Part shown: positions 6,755-13,408 of the stretch, piece after piece
How positions within the stretch are numbered: the first letter of the stretch is position 1
How the letters are laid out: every line of letters begins with the position of its first letter
DNA from: Arthrobacter sp.
Lineage (GTDB): Bacteria; Actinomycetota; Actinomycetes; Actinomycetales; Micrococcaceae
Length of the DNA: 13,408 bases
Assembly: GCA_025464925.1 (NCBI GenBank)
Contig: JAODMS010000107.1
Location: forward strand, 1 to 13,408
Direction: 5' to 3'
Made by a program: the position numbers and the translations under genes
Notes under the pieces: model-generated
Seen by the model: the letters and a program-made list of their open reading frames with translations, nothing else
Told to the model about the DNA's origin: nothing
The model's database searches: none

Positions 6755-8275
6755 TTATTTCCGCAAGATGTCAGCAGCATGCCGAGAAACAGGAAAGGAA
6801 CCGCCCAGCTGTGAGCTGCGCGGAGGGCTCCACCTGCCCCCCGATGGGCACAACCCGAACCGGTCACCGGCGGGGAGCGCGGCCCCTGGTTCTCCCCGCC
6901 TGCCAACCGGGAACGGCCTCATCCAGAAGCGTGATCCTGGCCGGGTCGAGTTCGCCGCGACGGCATTTGTATCGCTGCGCGTGAATCCACACTCCGAGGA
7001 TGTGTTCCCGCTCCGACTCATAGTCGTGGTGGCGGGGCCAATCGTTGCCTTCCCGCCGGAAGTCCACGAGTTCGGCCAAGCGGTCGTGCCATCGCGCTTC
7101 GTCCGCAGCTGCCCTGTGGTTCCCGGCCCATTCCGGAACCCGGGCGAGGCCGTCACGGTAGGCCAGGTCAAGGGTGCCTTCGGCTGCTTCGCGCCGGCGG
7201 CGGCCTCGTGTTCGGCCTCGAGCTCCGGGTCCTGGTCGCGGGCGATGACCAGGTGGTAGCTGACGACGGCGGGATCATCAGCCGGCTCCGCTGGCACCTG
7301 CACGAGCTCGATCCTGCATGGGCGGCCCCGGCCAACCTCGACCGGGCCAGCGCGTTCGCACGCATCAAATCCCACCTGGACGACTTCTCCGGGTGGCGGG
7401 TTGAGCCGGACGCGGACCGCCGCACCGGCGCAGAGGATGACGGTGAGGCCGCCGGTGAGGGTGGCCCAGGTCAGGGTCTCGCCCAGCAGGAGCCCGGCCC
7501 AGCAGATGCTCAGCACGGGCTGGAGGAGCTGGATCTGGCTGACCCGGGTCATGGGGCCGATGGCCAGGCCGCGGTACCAGGCGAAGAAGCCAAGGAACAT
7601 GCTGACGGCGCCGAGGTAGGCAAAGGCGGCCCACTGCACCGGCGTGCCCGAGGGTGGCTGCTGGGCGATGGAGAGCGCTGCCAGGAGCACCATCAAGGGA
7701 GATGCGAGCACGAGCGCCCAGGATACGGTCTGCCAGGCGCCGAGCTCGCGGGCGAGCAGGCCGCCTTCGGCATAGCCGATGGCTGCGGCCACGACGGCGC
7801 CCAGGAGCAGCAGATCCGCCCAGTGCACTTGCCCGAAACCGCCGGATTGGGCGAAGCCGAAGACCAGGGCCGCCAGCGCGCCCGCGGCGGAGATGACCCA
7901 GAAGGCTGGTGGTGGACGCTCCCGCCCGCGCAGAACCGCCGCCGTTGCCGTCGCGGCCGGGAGCAGGGCGATGACGACGGCGCCGTGGCTGGCGGGGGTC
8001 GTGGTGAGCGCGAAGGAGGTCAGCAGCGGGAAGCCGACGACGATTCCGCCGGCGACGACCGCGAGCCGCGCCCACTGCGTACCGTGAGGCAGGCGTTGGC
8101 GGGTCAGTGCGAGGGCGAGGGCGGCCAGAACCGTGGCCAGGACTGCCCGGCCGGAGCCGATGAACAACGGGGAAAGTCCCGCGACAGCCACCCGGGTGAA
8201 GGGCACGGTGAACGAGAAGGCTGCTACTCCAAGGAGGCCCCACCACAGGCCGGTGGGCGGACGGGACGGTATCAC
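6755..8275 (-). CDS. EamA/DMT-family transporter with runaway C-terminus
   Basis: Residues 1 to about 295 form a normal ten-helix drug/metabolite transporter. They begin PSRPPTGLWWGLLGVAAFSF, contain two EamA repeats (FIGSGRAVLATVLAALALAL in the first; PVQWAAFAYLGAVSMFLGFF in the second), and end LTGGLTVILCAGAAVRVRLN. Such proteins export amino acids or other small metabolites through the cytoplasmic membrane. The expected stop near 7395 is absent, and the same frame continues to 6755 through DNA antisense to the IS110 fragment, then across the HA relic, adding about 210 low-complexity residues. I chose GTG 8275 as the start because an ATG at 8314 would overlap the divergent gene's start codon and the operator palindrome. 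Divergence from a MocR-type regulator is a common arrangement and implies it is that regulator's target. Confidence 0.75.
   Translation of the reverse strand: MIPSRPPTGLWWGLLGVAAFSFTVPFTRVAVAGLSPLFIGSGRAVLATVLAALALALTRQRLPHGTQWARLAVVAGGIVVGFPLLTSFALTTTPASHGAVVIALLPAATATAAVLRGRERPPPAFWVISAAGALAALVFGFAQSGGFGQVHWADLLLLGAVVAAAIGYAEGGLLARELGAWQTVSWALVLASPLMVLLAALSIAQQPPSGTPVQWAAFAYLGAVSMFLGFFAWYRGLAIGPMTRVSQIQLLQPVLSICWAGLLLGETLTWATLTGGLTVILCAGAAVRVRLNPPPGEVVQVGFDACERAGPVEVGRGRPCRIELVQVPAEPADDPAVVSYHLVIARDQDPELEAEHEAAAGAKQPKAPLTWPTVTASPGFRNGPGTTGQLRTKRDGTTAWPNSWTSGGKATIGPATTTMSRSGNTSSECGFTRSDTNAVAANSTRPGSRFWMRPFPVGRRGEPGAALPAGDRFGLCPSGGRWSPPRSSQLGGSFPVSRHAADILRK
6864..7196 (-). pseudogene. Helicase-associated-domain protein remnant
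   Basis: The minus-strand frame reads RREAAEGTLDLAYRDGLARV, then PEWAGNHRAAADEARWHDRL, then AELVDFRREGNDWPRHHDYE, then LGVWIHAQRYKCRRGELDPA and LDEAVPGW before a basic tail. The Trp-Pro, Leu-Gly-x-Trp, Gln-Arg, Arg-x-Gly-x-Leu and Pro-Gly-Trp pattern is the helicase-associated (HA) domain, a small helical nucleic-acid-binding module often repeated in actinobacterial proteins. The frame has no convincing start. In the neighbouring minus frame at about 7197-7270, ARDQDPELEAEHEAAA looks like its natural N-terminal continuation, so a one-base loss in the GCC/CGG repeats near 7190-7200 probably broke the gene. That N-terminal part also lies antisense to the IS110 fragment. Confidence 0.55.
7262..7393 (+). 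mobile_element. IS110-family transposase fragment (N-terminal domain end)
   Basis: The plus frame reads DDGGIISRLRWHLHELDP, then AWAAPANLDRASAFARIKSH and LDDFSG. RLRWHLHELDPAW is characteristic of the region after the DEDD catalytic domain in IS110 transposases (family knowledge). The frame is open upstream to GTG 7208 (ELRVLVAGDDQVVA), which may also be transposase. No catalytic residues or element ends remain, so it cannot move. It lies antisense between the EamA gene and the HA-domain relic. Downstream of about 7393 the plus frame stays open but is only the shadow of EamA. Confidence 0.65.
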
Positions 8276-8289
8276 TGGGCGAACAAGCG

Positions 8290-8303
8290 TAGTAGCGCTA
8301 CTA
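8290..8303. promoter_or_regulatory. 14-bp perfect palindrome in the EamA/MocR divergent promoter
   Basis: TAGTAGCGCTACTA is a perfect palindrome between the two divergent genes. It overlaps a -10-like TACTAT (8299-8304) for the rightward gene, about 8 bases before its ATG, and a mirror-image TACTAC for the leftward gene. This fits an autoregulatory operator that controls both directions. No ribosome binding site precedes ATG 8313, so the rightward mRNA may be leaderless. Confidence 0.55.
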
Positions 8304-8312
8304 TTGTCTCTC

Positions 8313-9725
8313 ATGAACAACGATAGCAGTTCGCGGATTGTGGTGCGCCTGAGGGAGTGGATAGCCGGGGTGGCGCCGGGCTCCCGGTTGCCGTCCACCC
8401 GGTCGCTGGTGGCGGAGCACCAGGCGAGCCCCGTGACGGTGCAGAAGGCCCTGCAGACCCTTACGGCGCAGGGGCTGATCGAGAGCCGGCCCGGCGTCGG
8501 GACGTTCGTGCGGGCCGTCCGGACCGCGCGCCCGTCGGACTACGGCTGGCAGACCGCGGCCCTGCGTTCACCCCATACGCCTCTTCGCCCGGTGTCCACC
8601 GCGATGCGGAGCATCTCGAACGATGCCATTGCCTTCCACTCCGGCTATCCGGACCGGGAACTTTTGCCGGAGCGCCTGGTGCGCGCGGCACTGACCCGGG
8701 CAGCGAGGGGCGACGCGGCCCTGTCGTATGCTCCGGCCGCGGGGCTTCCAGAGTTGCAGTCCTGGTTCGCGCACGAACTCGGCGCCGCGACCCCGGCCGG
8801 GGTCACCCCGCCCACCCCGAGCGATGTCATCGTGCTGCCGGGCAGCCAGAGCGGACTCAGCTCCATCTTCAGGGCCTTGGTCGGCCACGGGCAGCCCCTG
8901 CTCATGGAATCCCCGACCTACTGGGGCGCCATCCTTGCCGCGGCGCAGGCCGGCGTCCGTGTCGTCCCGGTGCCCAGCGGACCCGACGGCCCGGACCCGG
9001 AAGAGCTGGCGCGGGCCTTTGCGGAAACCGGCGCACGCCTGTTCTATGCCCAACCCAACTACGCGAATCCCACCGGTGGGCAATGGCCGACCCGGTGTGG
9101 CGAACAGGTCCTGGACGTCGTACGCCAGAACGGCGCGTTCCTCGTTGAGGACGACTGGGCCCACGACTTCGGTATCACCTCGATCCCGGTGCCCGTTGCT
9201 TCCCGTGACGACTCCGGTCACGTCGTGTACCTTCGCTCGCTGACCAAGAGCGTGTCCCCGGCCATCCGTGTCGCCGCCGTCATCGCCCGCGGCCCGGCAC
9301 GTGAACGCATCCTTGCCGACCGCGGAGCCGAGTCGATGTATGTCAGCGGCCTCCTCCAGGCCGCAGCACTGGATGTCGTCACCCACCCTGCCTGGCAGAC
9401 CCACCTGCGCAGCCTCCGCCACCAGCTCCAATCACGCCGCGACCTGCTGCTCACCAGCCTGCGCGAACACGCCCCGCAAGCCCACATCGAACACGTACCA
9501 AAGGGAGGGCTGAACCTCTGGGCACGCCTGCCCGACGGGACCGACCTTGAACAACTGGCCCGCGGCTGCGAGGCCGCCGGGGTCATCATCGCCGCCGGCA
9601 CCGAATGGTTCCCGGCCGAACCGGCGGGCCCGTTCATCCGGCTCAACTACGCTGGGCCCAACCCCGGCGCCTTCCCGGAAGGCGCACGGATCCTCGGCCA
9701 GGCACTCGAACGCAACAGCCCTTAG
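8313..9725 (+). CDS. MocR-type regulator: GntR HTH fused to PLP aminotransferase fold
   Basis: This 470-residue protein has an N-terminal GntR-type winged helix (about 5-68: GSRLPSTRSLVAEHQASPVT, ending SRPGVGTFVRAV). A type I aminotransferase domain follows from about 105. PLP-site features are visible: SPTYWG (200-205), AQPNYANPTGG (246-256) with the conserved Asn, VEDDWAHDF with the cofactor-binding Asp, YLRSLTKSVSP with the Schiff-base Lys312, and a substrate-carboxylate Arg in PFIRLNYAGP near the end. MocR proteins use PLP or its adducts as signals and usually act as transcription factors, not enzymes. It is divergent from an EamA exporter, its probable target. The longer frame from 8133 is a shadow of EamA; MNNDSSSRIVVRLREW is the natural start. 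Confidence 0.92.
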   Translation: MNNDSSSRIVVRLREWIAGVAPGSRLPSTRSLVAEHQASPVTVQKALQTLTAQGLIESRPGVGTFVRAVRTARPSDYGWQTAALRSPHTPLRPVSTAMRSISNDAIAFHSGYPDRELLPERLVRAALTRAARGDAALSYAPAAGLPELQSWFAHELGAATPAGVTPPTPSDVIVLPGSQSGLSSIFRALVGHGQPLLMESPTYWGAILAAAQAGVRVVPVPSGPDGPDPEELARAFAETGARLFYAQPNYANPTGGQWPTRCGEQVLDVVRQNGAFLVEDDWAHDFGITSIPVPVASRDDSGHVVYLRSLTKSVSPAIRVAAVIARGPARERILADRGAESMYVSGLLQAAALDVVTHPAWQTHLRSLRHQLQSRRDLLLTSLREHAPQAHIEHVPKGGLNLWARLPDGTDLEQLARGCEAAGVIIAAGTEWFPAEPAGPFIRLNYAGPNPGAFPEGARILGQALERNSP

Positions 9726-10202
9726 AAAAAGAGGCCCTCGTCTGGATGGATCCATGACCCGGCGAACCCGCAAGGCCGCTCCCAAGAGCCGGCGGTATTT
9801 CCGGTTTTAGGGGCCCTGAAAAGCTGCGCCGCCTCCCCGGACCTGCTACGGCCGCAATTGCACCGGAGGAAAAACCCACATCCAGGCCATGCTCTCCCTG
9901 GCCCGGCGCCGCCTCAACGTCCTCCCCGGGGGTTGCGCCGGTGGGCGGGACCGGGCGCGATCATGCCCACGGGCGGACGAATCAGAACGGCGAATCCGGC
10001 ACTCATTTGTGACTGACAGTGCGGGATGGCCGTTTACCGTTGGAGCATTGGCGCACCTGTTTGGGCGGGCCCGGGCGCTCCTGACTGTTCGGCCGTTCGT
10101 GTCGGTCCTCGGAGACGAGTGCAATACAGTGTGGATGGTTCGGGCCGGCCTAAGGGGCCCCCGGCATCGTCCGTTTCTTGATAACTCTGGCGAAGGAGCC
10201 AC
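9726..10202. other. Non-coding gap between MocR gene and phospholipase gene
   Basis: Apart from the IS110 tail at 9838-9927, I see no gene here. Longer open frames on either strand have poor protein character (Arg/Pro/Ala-rich) and no binding sites. The last 80 bases should hold the phospholipase promoter, but no convincing -35/-10 pair was identified. Confidence 0.5.
9838..9927 (+). mobile_element. IS110-family transposase C-terminal remnant
   Basis: The plus frame reads RTCYGRNCTGGKTHIQAM then LSLARRRLNVL. IS110 transposases typically end with a Tyr, a Lys/Arg-rich turn, Gly-Lys-x-His-x-Gln-Ala and LALARRRLNVLW, so this is a degraded copy of that tail. It points the same way as the fragment at 7262-7393. 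No intact reading frame, catalytic serine segment or element end could be recognised. Confidence 0.55.
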
Positions 10203-11048
10203 ATGGCATCGAATGATCACACACTGGTTCTTGGCGGCGGCGGTATCGGCGGCATCGCCTGGGAAATCGGCCTGCTTGCGGGCCTCAGCCATCATGGCCT
10301 TGACCTTCACCACGCGGATTCTATTCTTGGTACCAGTGCCGGTTCCACGGTCGGGGCCCAGATCACCGGAAGCATGAGCCTGGAACAGCTGTACGAGGCT
10401 CAGCTCGCCGGAGTTCCTTATGAGATTTCGAAGAGCTTCTCAGGCATGAACCTGGCGAAGTTCCTGCTTGCCTCTGCGCTCCCCGGTTCCCAGGAAAGCG
10501 CCGCGCGGCGGATCGGACGCCTTGCCCTCAGCTCGAGAGTGGGCCCGGTTGAGGAGCGTCGGGCGGTGATCGAAAAGCGACTGCCAAGCCACAAATGGCC
10601 GGACGCAGACCTGCGATTGGTTGTTGTCGACGCAGGGACGGGAGCACACCGCATCCTTACCCGGGATGATGGCATAAGCCTGGTCGACGCCGTGGCTGCC
10701 AGTTGCGCGGTCCCCATGGTCTGGCCCCCGATTGAACTTGACGGACGCCACTACACCGACGGGGGGAGCCGCTCACCGTTGAATCTGGACCTTGCGCCAG
10801 GAACCGGACCGGTAATAGCTTTGGCGCCCATGACCATGTCCTTTAAACGCGCCGGCAGCATCCCGGTGCAGCGCCAGGCACTGAAGGGTCGGCCCGTCGA
10901 GATTGTTACGCCCTCACCGGAGGCCAAACAGGCACAGGGAAGGAACCCCCTGGACAAGACCGTTGTCCCAGCTGTCGCCAAGGCAGGTTGGGAACAGGCA
11001 CAGCGCGAAGTGTCCCGCCTTAGTGCTGCGCTTCAGAGCGTCTCTTGA
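10203..11048 (+). CDS. Patatin-like phospholipase (PNPLA family)
   Basis: A 281-residue serine hydrolase of the patatin fold, predicted to cleave acyl esters of lipids. The oxyanion-hole loop is GGGGIGG (11-17), the nucleophile elbow GTSAGS carries Ser45, and the catalytic dyad Asp186 is in YTDGGSRSP. Together these are the complete active site in the expected order. SLVDAVAASCAVPMVWPP is the typical segment before the dyad. There is no signal peptide or membrane helix, so it is probably cytoplasmic. ATG 10203 follows GAAGGAG by four bases. The gene stands alone between an IS110 relic and a decayed small gene, so its physiological substrate is unknown. Confidence 0.9.
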   Translation: MASNDHTLVLGGGGIGGIAWEIGLLAGLSHHGLDLHHADSILGTSAGSTVGAQITGSMSLEQLYEAQLAGVPYEISKSFSGMNLAKFLLASALPGSQESAARRIGRLALSSRVGPVEERRAVIEKRLPSHKWPDADLRLVVVDAGTGAHRILTRDDGISLVDAVAASCAVPMVWPPIELDGRHYTDGGSRSPLNLDLAPGTGPVIALAPMTMSFKRAGSIPVQRQALKGRPVEIVTPSPEAKQAQGRNPLDKTVVPAVAKAGWEQAQREVSRLSAALQSVS

Positions 11049-11573
11049 CTCCCTTAAGCGGGCCGTACCGAATACCGTCTCCGCATGAGGTTATGACACC
11101 AGGCTTTAGGACAGCCTATGTGTGACTGTTGCTTCGGAATGGCGGCTTTTTTCACAGCTCGGCTTGGCGGTTTTAGCTGATTCCGATGACGAGAGCTGAG
11201 CGCGCGGCCTCAATGACGTCGTCGGCGCTGCCGTGGGTGGGTCACCATTCTTGGTGTTCGCGGGTCGTCCCGACGGGGCCAGAATCACTGAGGGCAACCG
11301 TGAAGGAATCGATGTCATGTTGGGTGACAAGGATTCCCTGACGTCCTTCGTGCATTGCCCGTGTCATGGCGACGGCGGCTGCCCCGTTCGAGGACCTTGT
11401 GGTGAAGAGATCGGTCTCAGGACTGTTGGATCATGGGCGACTGACACGACGGTGACCGGGCCGGCCCGGGGGCCGCCGCATACCGGCGGGCCCGCCGGGC
11501 TGGAACGGGGCAGGAACACGCAGCCGTCCGAGGGAATGTCATCTGCAGTGTCGTGGAGCATACTGGGGTAGTG
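11049..11573. other. Gap between phospholipase and GH15 genes
   Basis: Besides the interrupted small gene at 11173-11367, this stretch holds AGGCT/AGCCT (11101-11117), a 5-bp stem with a 7-base loop, and a run of six T at about 11147-11152. Together these could help end phospholipase transcription, but the pairing is weak. No promoter for the GH15 gene was clearly recognised. Confidence 0.35.
11173..11367 (-). pseudogene. Small hypothetical gene interrupted by an in-frame TGA
   Basis: From ATG 11365-11367 the frame reads MTRAMHEGRQGILVTQHDID, then SFTVALSDSGPVGTTREHQE and Trp, then TGA at 11242-11244. The same frame continues in coding style as PTHGSADDVIEAARSALVIG, Ile-Ser and TAA at 11173-11175. 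Upstream of the ATG it is also open (ETDLFTTRSSNGAAAVA) to about 11424, so the true start may be earlier. The stop follows a TGG codon, so a single TGG-to-TGA change could explain it. The fold of the first part (ILVTQHD, FTVALSD) suggests a small alpha/beta protein. I do not recognise a named family and found no good binding site. Confidence 0.4.
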
Positions 11574-13408
11574 ATGATCGGCGCCGGGTCAGGGGCTGCG
11601 GGGAGGCGGTGGCCTGCGCCAGCGACGAGCCCGTTCCCGCCGATCGCCGACTACGCGTTCTTGTCCGACTGTGAGGCCAACTGCCTGATCGCACCGAGCG
11701 GGCAGGTGGAGTGGATGTGCCTGCCGCGTCACGACTCCCCGAGTGTGTTCTCCACCATGCTCGACCGGGCCGCGGGTGGCTTCAAGGTCGCGCCGTACGG
11801 CGTCCGGGAGCCCACTGCGCGCCGCTATCTGCCCGGCAGCTTGATCCTGGAGACCACCTGGCAGACCAGGACGGGCTGGATGATCGTGAGGGATGCCCTG
11901 GTGATGGGTCCCTGGCACCACACCGAGAAGAGGGCGCGCAGATACCGCCGCCCGCCGACGAACTACGAGGCCGAGCATTGCCTGCTGCGCACCGTCCGGT
12001 GCGTCAGCGGAGCCGTGGAGCTGTCCGTGCTGTGCGAGCCGGTCTTCGACTACGGCCGACGCCGCGCACGGTGGGAGTTCGCCAGCCCCGGCTACGGGGA
12101 GGCCAGGACCGTCAGCAGCGAGGGGGATCCGGTGCTGCGTCTGACCACCGACCGCCGGCTGGGCATCGAGGACTCCACCTCGGTCATCCGCAGCCAGATG
12201 ACCGAGGGCGAGGAGGCGTTCATCGCGCTTTCCTGGACGTCGCTGCCTCCGCCGCGGACGTGGGAGGAAGCCACCCAGAAGCAGTGGCAGACCACCGAGT
12301 TCTGGCGGCAGTGGATCACGGTGGGCGAGTTCCCCGACCACCCGTGGCGGGAGGAGCTGCAACGCAGCGCGCTGACGCTGAAGGGGCTCACCTACGCGCC
12401 GACCGGTGCGCTGGTCGCCGCGCCCACCACGTCGCTGCCCGAGACACCCGGGGGAGAGCGGAACTGGGACTACCGATACACCTGGGTGCGCGACTCCACC
12501 TTCGCCCTGTGGGCCCTCTACACCCTCGGCCTGGACCGGGAGGCCGACGACTTCTTCGCCTTCATCCGCGACGTCGCCGCCGAGGATGACCTGCAGGTCC
12601 TGTACGGCGTCGGTGGCGAAAGGGACCTTCCCGAGTCCATTGTCGAGGAGCTCGACGGCTACGACGGGGCCCGCCCCGTCCGCGTGGGCAACGCCGCGGT
12701 CCACCAGCAGCAGCACGATGTCTGGGGCGCGATGCTGGACTCCGTTTATCTCCATGCCAAGTCCCGTGACCAGCTCTCCGAGCCGCTGGGGCCCATCCTG
12801 CTCCGCCAGGTCGAGCAGGCCGCCACCCGCTGGCGGGACCCCGACCACGGCATCTGGGAGGTCCGTGGCGAACCGCGGCACTTCACCTCCTCCAAGCTCA
12901 TGTGCTGGGTGGCACTGGATCGTGGCGCCCGGCTGGCACGGTTGCACGGTGAGGCCGATTACGCCCGGAAGTGGGACGCGATCGCGGAGGAGATCCACGA
13001 GGACATCTGCCGCAACGGTCTCGACGACCGAAATGTGTTCGTCCAGTCCTACGGCACCACGAACCTCGATGCCTCGCTGCTCCTTGTCCCGCTCGTCCGG
13101 TTCCTGCCCGCCAATGATCCACGCGTGCGGGCCACCGTTCTGGCCATCGCCGATGAACTCACCCGGGACGGACTCGTCCTGCGCTACCGCCCCGAGGAGA
13201 CCGACGACGGACTCACCGGCGCCGAGGGCACCTTCACGGCCTGCTCGTTCTGGCTCGTCTCAGCCCTCGTCGAGATCGGAGAAGTGGCCCGCGCCAAAGC
13301 ACTGTGCGAACGTCTGCTGTCCCACGCCAGCCCCCTGGGGCTGTACGCCGAGGAGCTGGACCCGGTGAGCGGCCGTCACCTCGGCAACTTCCCACAGGCG
13401 TTCACCCA
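11574..13408 (+). CDS. GH15-family glycoside hydrolase (glucoamylase/trehalase type), 3' end cut
   Basis: The frame is open from ATG 11574 (GTG 11571 is an alternative) to the window end, giving 611 residues. The family's N-terminal beta-sandwich begins PFPPIADYAFLSDCEANCLI and continues through EWMCLPRHDSPSVFSTMLDR and RRYLPGSLILETTW. The (alpha/alpha)6 catalytic barrel follows, with GGERNWDYRYTWVRDSTFAL, then GNAAVHQQQHDVWGAMLD and GIWEVRGEPRHFTSSKLMCW. By family analogy Glu429 in GIWE is the probable general acid and a Glu in LYAEELD (593-594) the probable base. The last visible residues, GNFPQAFTH, are the conserved near-terminal motif, so only a short tail is missing. These enzymes release glucose from maltodextrins or hydrolyse trehalose; actinobacterial members of this form include trehalases. 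There is no signal peptide, so it is probably cytoplasmic. Confidence 0.92.
   Translation, partial: MIGAGSGAAGRRWPAPATSPFPPIADYAFLSDCEANCLIAPSGQVEWMCLPRHDSPSVFSTMLDRAAGGFKVAPYGVREPTARRYLPGSLILETTWQTRTGWMIVRDALVMGPWHHTEKRARRYRRPPTNYEAEHCLLRTVRCVSGAVELSVLCEPVFDYGRRRARWEFASPGYGEARTVSSEGDPVLRLTTDRRLGIEDSTSVIRSQMTEGEEAFIALSWTSLPPPRTWEEATQKQWQTTEFWRQWITVGEFPDHPWREELQRSALTLKGLTYAPTGALVAAPTTSLPETPGGERNWDYRYTWVRDSTFALWALYTLGLDREADDFFAFIRDVAAEDDLQVLYGVGGERDLPESIVEELDGYDGARPVRVGNAAVHQQQHDVWGAMLDSVYLHAKSRDQLSEPLGPILLRQVEQAATRWRDPDHGIWEVRGEPRHFTSSKLMCWVALDRGARLARLHGEADYARKWDAIAEEIHEDICRNGLDDRNVFVQSYGTTNLDASLLLVPLVRFLPANDPRVRATVLAIADELTRDGLVLRYRPEETDDGLTGAEGTFTACSFWLVSALVEIGEVARAKALCERLLSHASPLGLYAEELDPVSGRHLGNFPQAFT

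Noticed and set aside
8133..8312. Sixty-codon N-terminal extension of the MocR-type regulator
   Set aside because: It lies antisense within EamA and has no protein character; the GntR domain begins naturally at ATG 8313.
7208..8326. Plus-strand open frame of 372 codons
   Set aside because: Only the first 60 or so codons resemble IS110 transposase; the rest is antisense to the EamA membrane protein and is Asp/Gly/Glu/Arg low-complexity.
9846..10313. Minus-strand frame of 155 codons after the MocR gene
   Set aside because: It is Arg/Pro/Ser/Ala-rich without domains or a binding site and overlaps the start of the phospholipase gene.
11589..12998. Long minus-strand open frame (469 codons) opposite the GH15 gene
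   Set aside because: It is the antisense shadow of a high-GC gene: the plus frame is a full GH15 enzyme, while the minus product is Gly/Arg/Pro-rich with no recognisable motif or binding site.
1..13408. CRISPR arrays, tRNA or rRNA genes, toxin-antitoxin or phage-defence systems
   Set aside because: No regularly spaced repeats, cloverleaf-like sequence or recognisable defence proteins were found by reading both strands.

Overview
The window is high-GC DNA with actinobacterial codon use. The families present and their arrangement suggest a soil-type Micrococcaceae (Arthrobacter, Pseudarthrobacter or Paenarthrobacter); this is inference from protein character, with no database search. No rRNA, tRNA or CRISPR array was seen.

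Left end (1-2753): part of a sugar-alcohol catabolic locus. The start of an ABC-transporter solute-binding lipoprotein points left. A SorC/DeoR-type sugar-sensing regulator and a xylulokinase, overlapping by ATGA, point right. The shared intergenic region carries a palindrome and tandem repeats that look like the regulator's operator.

Middle (2754-7400): an accessory stretch rich in broken genes. It holds a C-terminal remnant of a UxaA-type altronate dehydratase, several other coding-like fragments, two apparently intact small hypothetical genes, and a small gene interrupted by an in-frame stop. It also holds an SOS-type umuDC operon in which both genes are frameshifted, a remnant with a helicase-associated domain, and a fragment of an IS110-family transposase on the opposite strand. 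Two LexA-box-like sites precede umuD.

Right part (7400-13408): a divergent pair of an EamA exporter and a MocR-type (GntR-HTH plus aminotransferase fold) regulator shares a 14-bp perfect palindrome. The pair is flanked on its far side by a C-terminal IS110 remnant, so N- and C-terminal transposase pieces, in the same orientation, bracket it. The EamA frame has lost its own stop and runs on about 210 codons into the wreckage. A patatin-like phospholipase, a small decayed gene with an in-frame TGA, and a GH15 glycoside hydrolase (glucoamylase/trehalase type, cut by the window end) follow.

I do not see a clearly new multi-gene system. The most interesting points are the doubly frameshifted translesion polymerase operon behind retained SOS boxes, the regulator-exporter pair bracketed by IS110 pieces, and several coding-like stretches with single premature stops. 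These should first be tested against assembly error.
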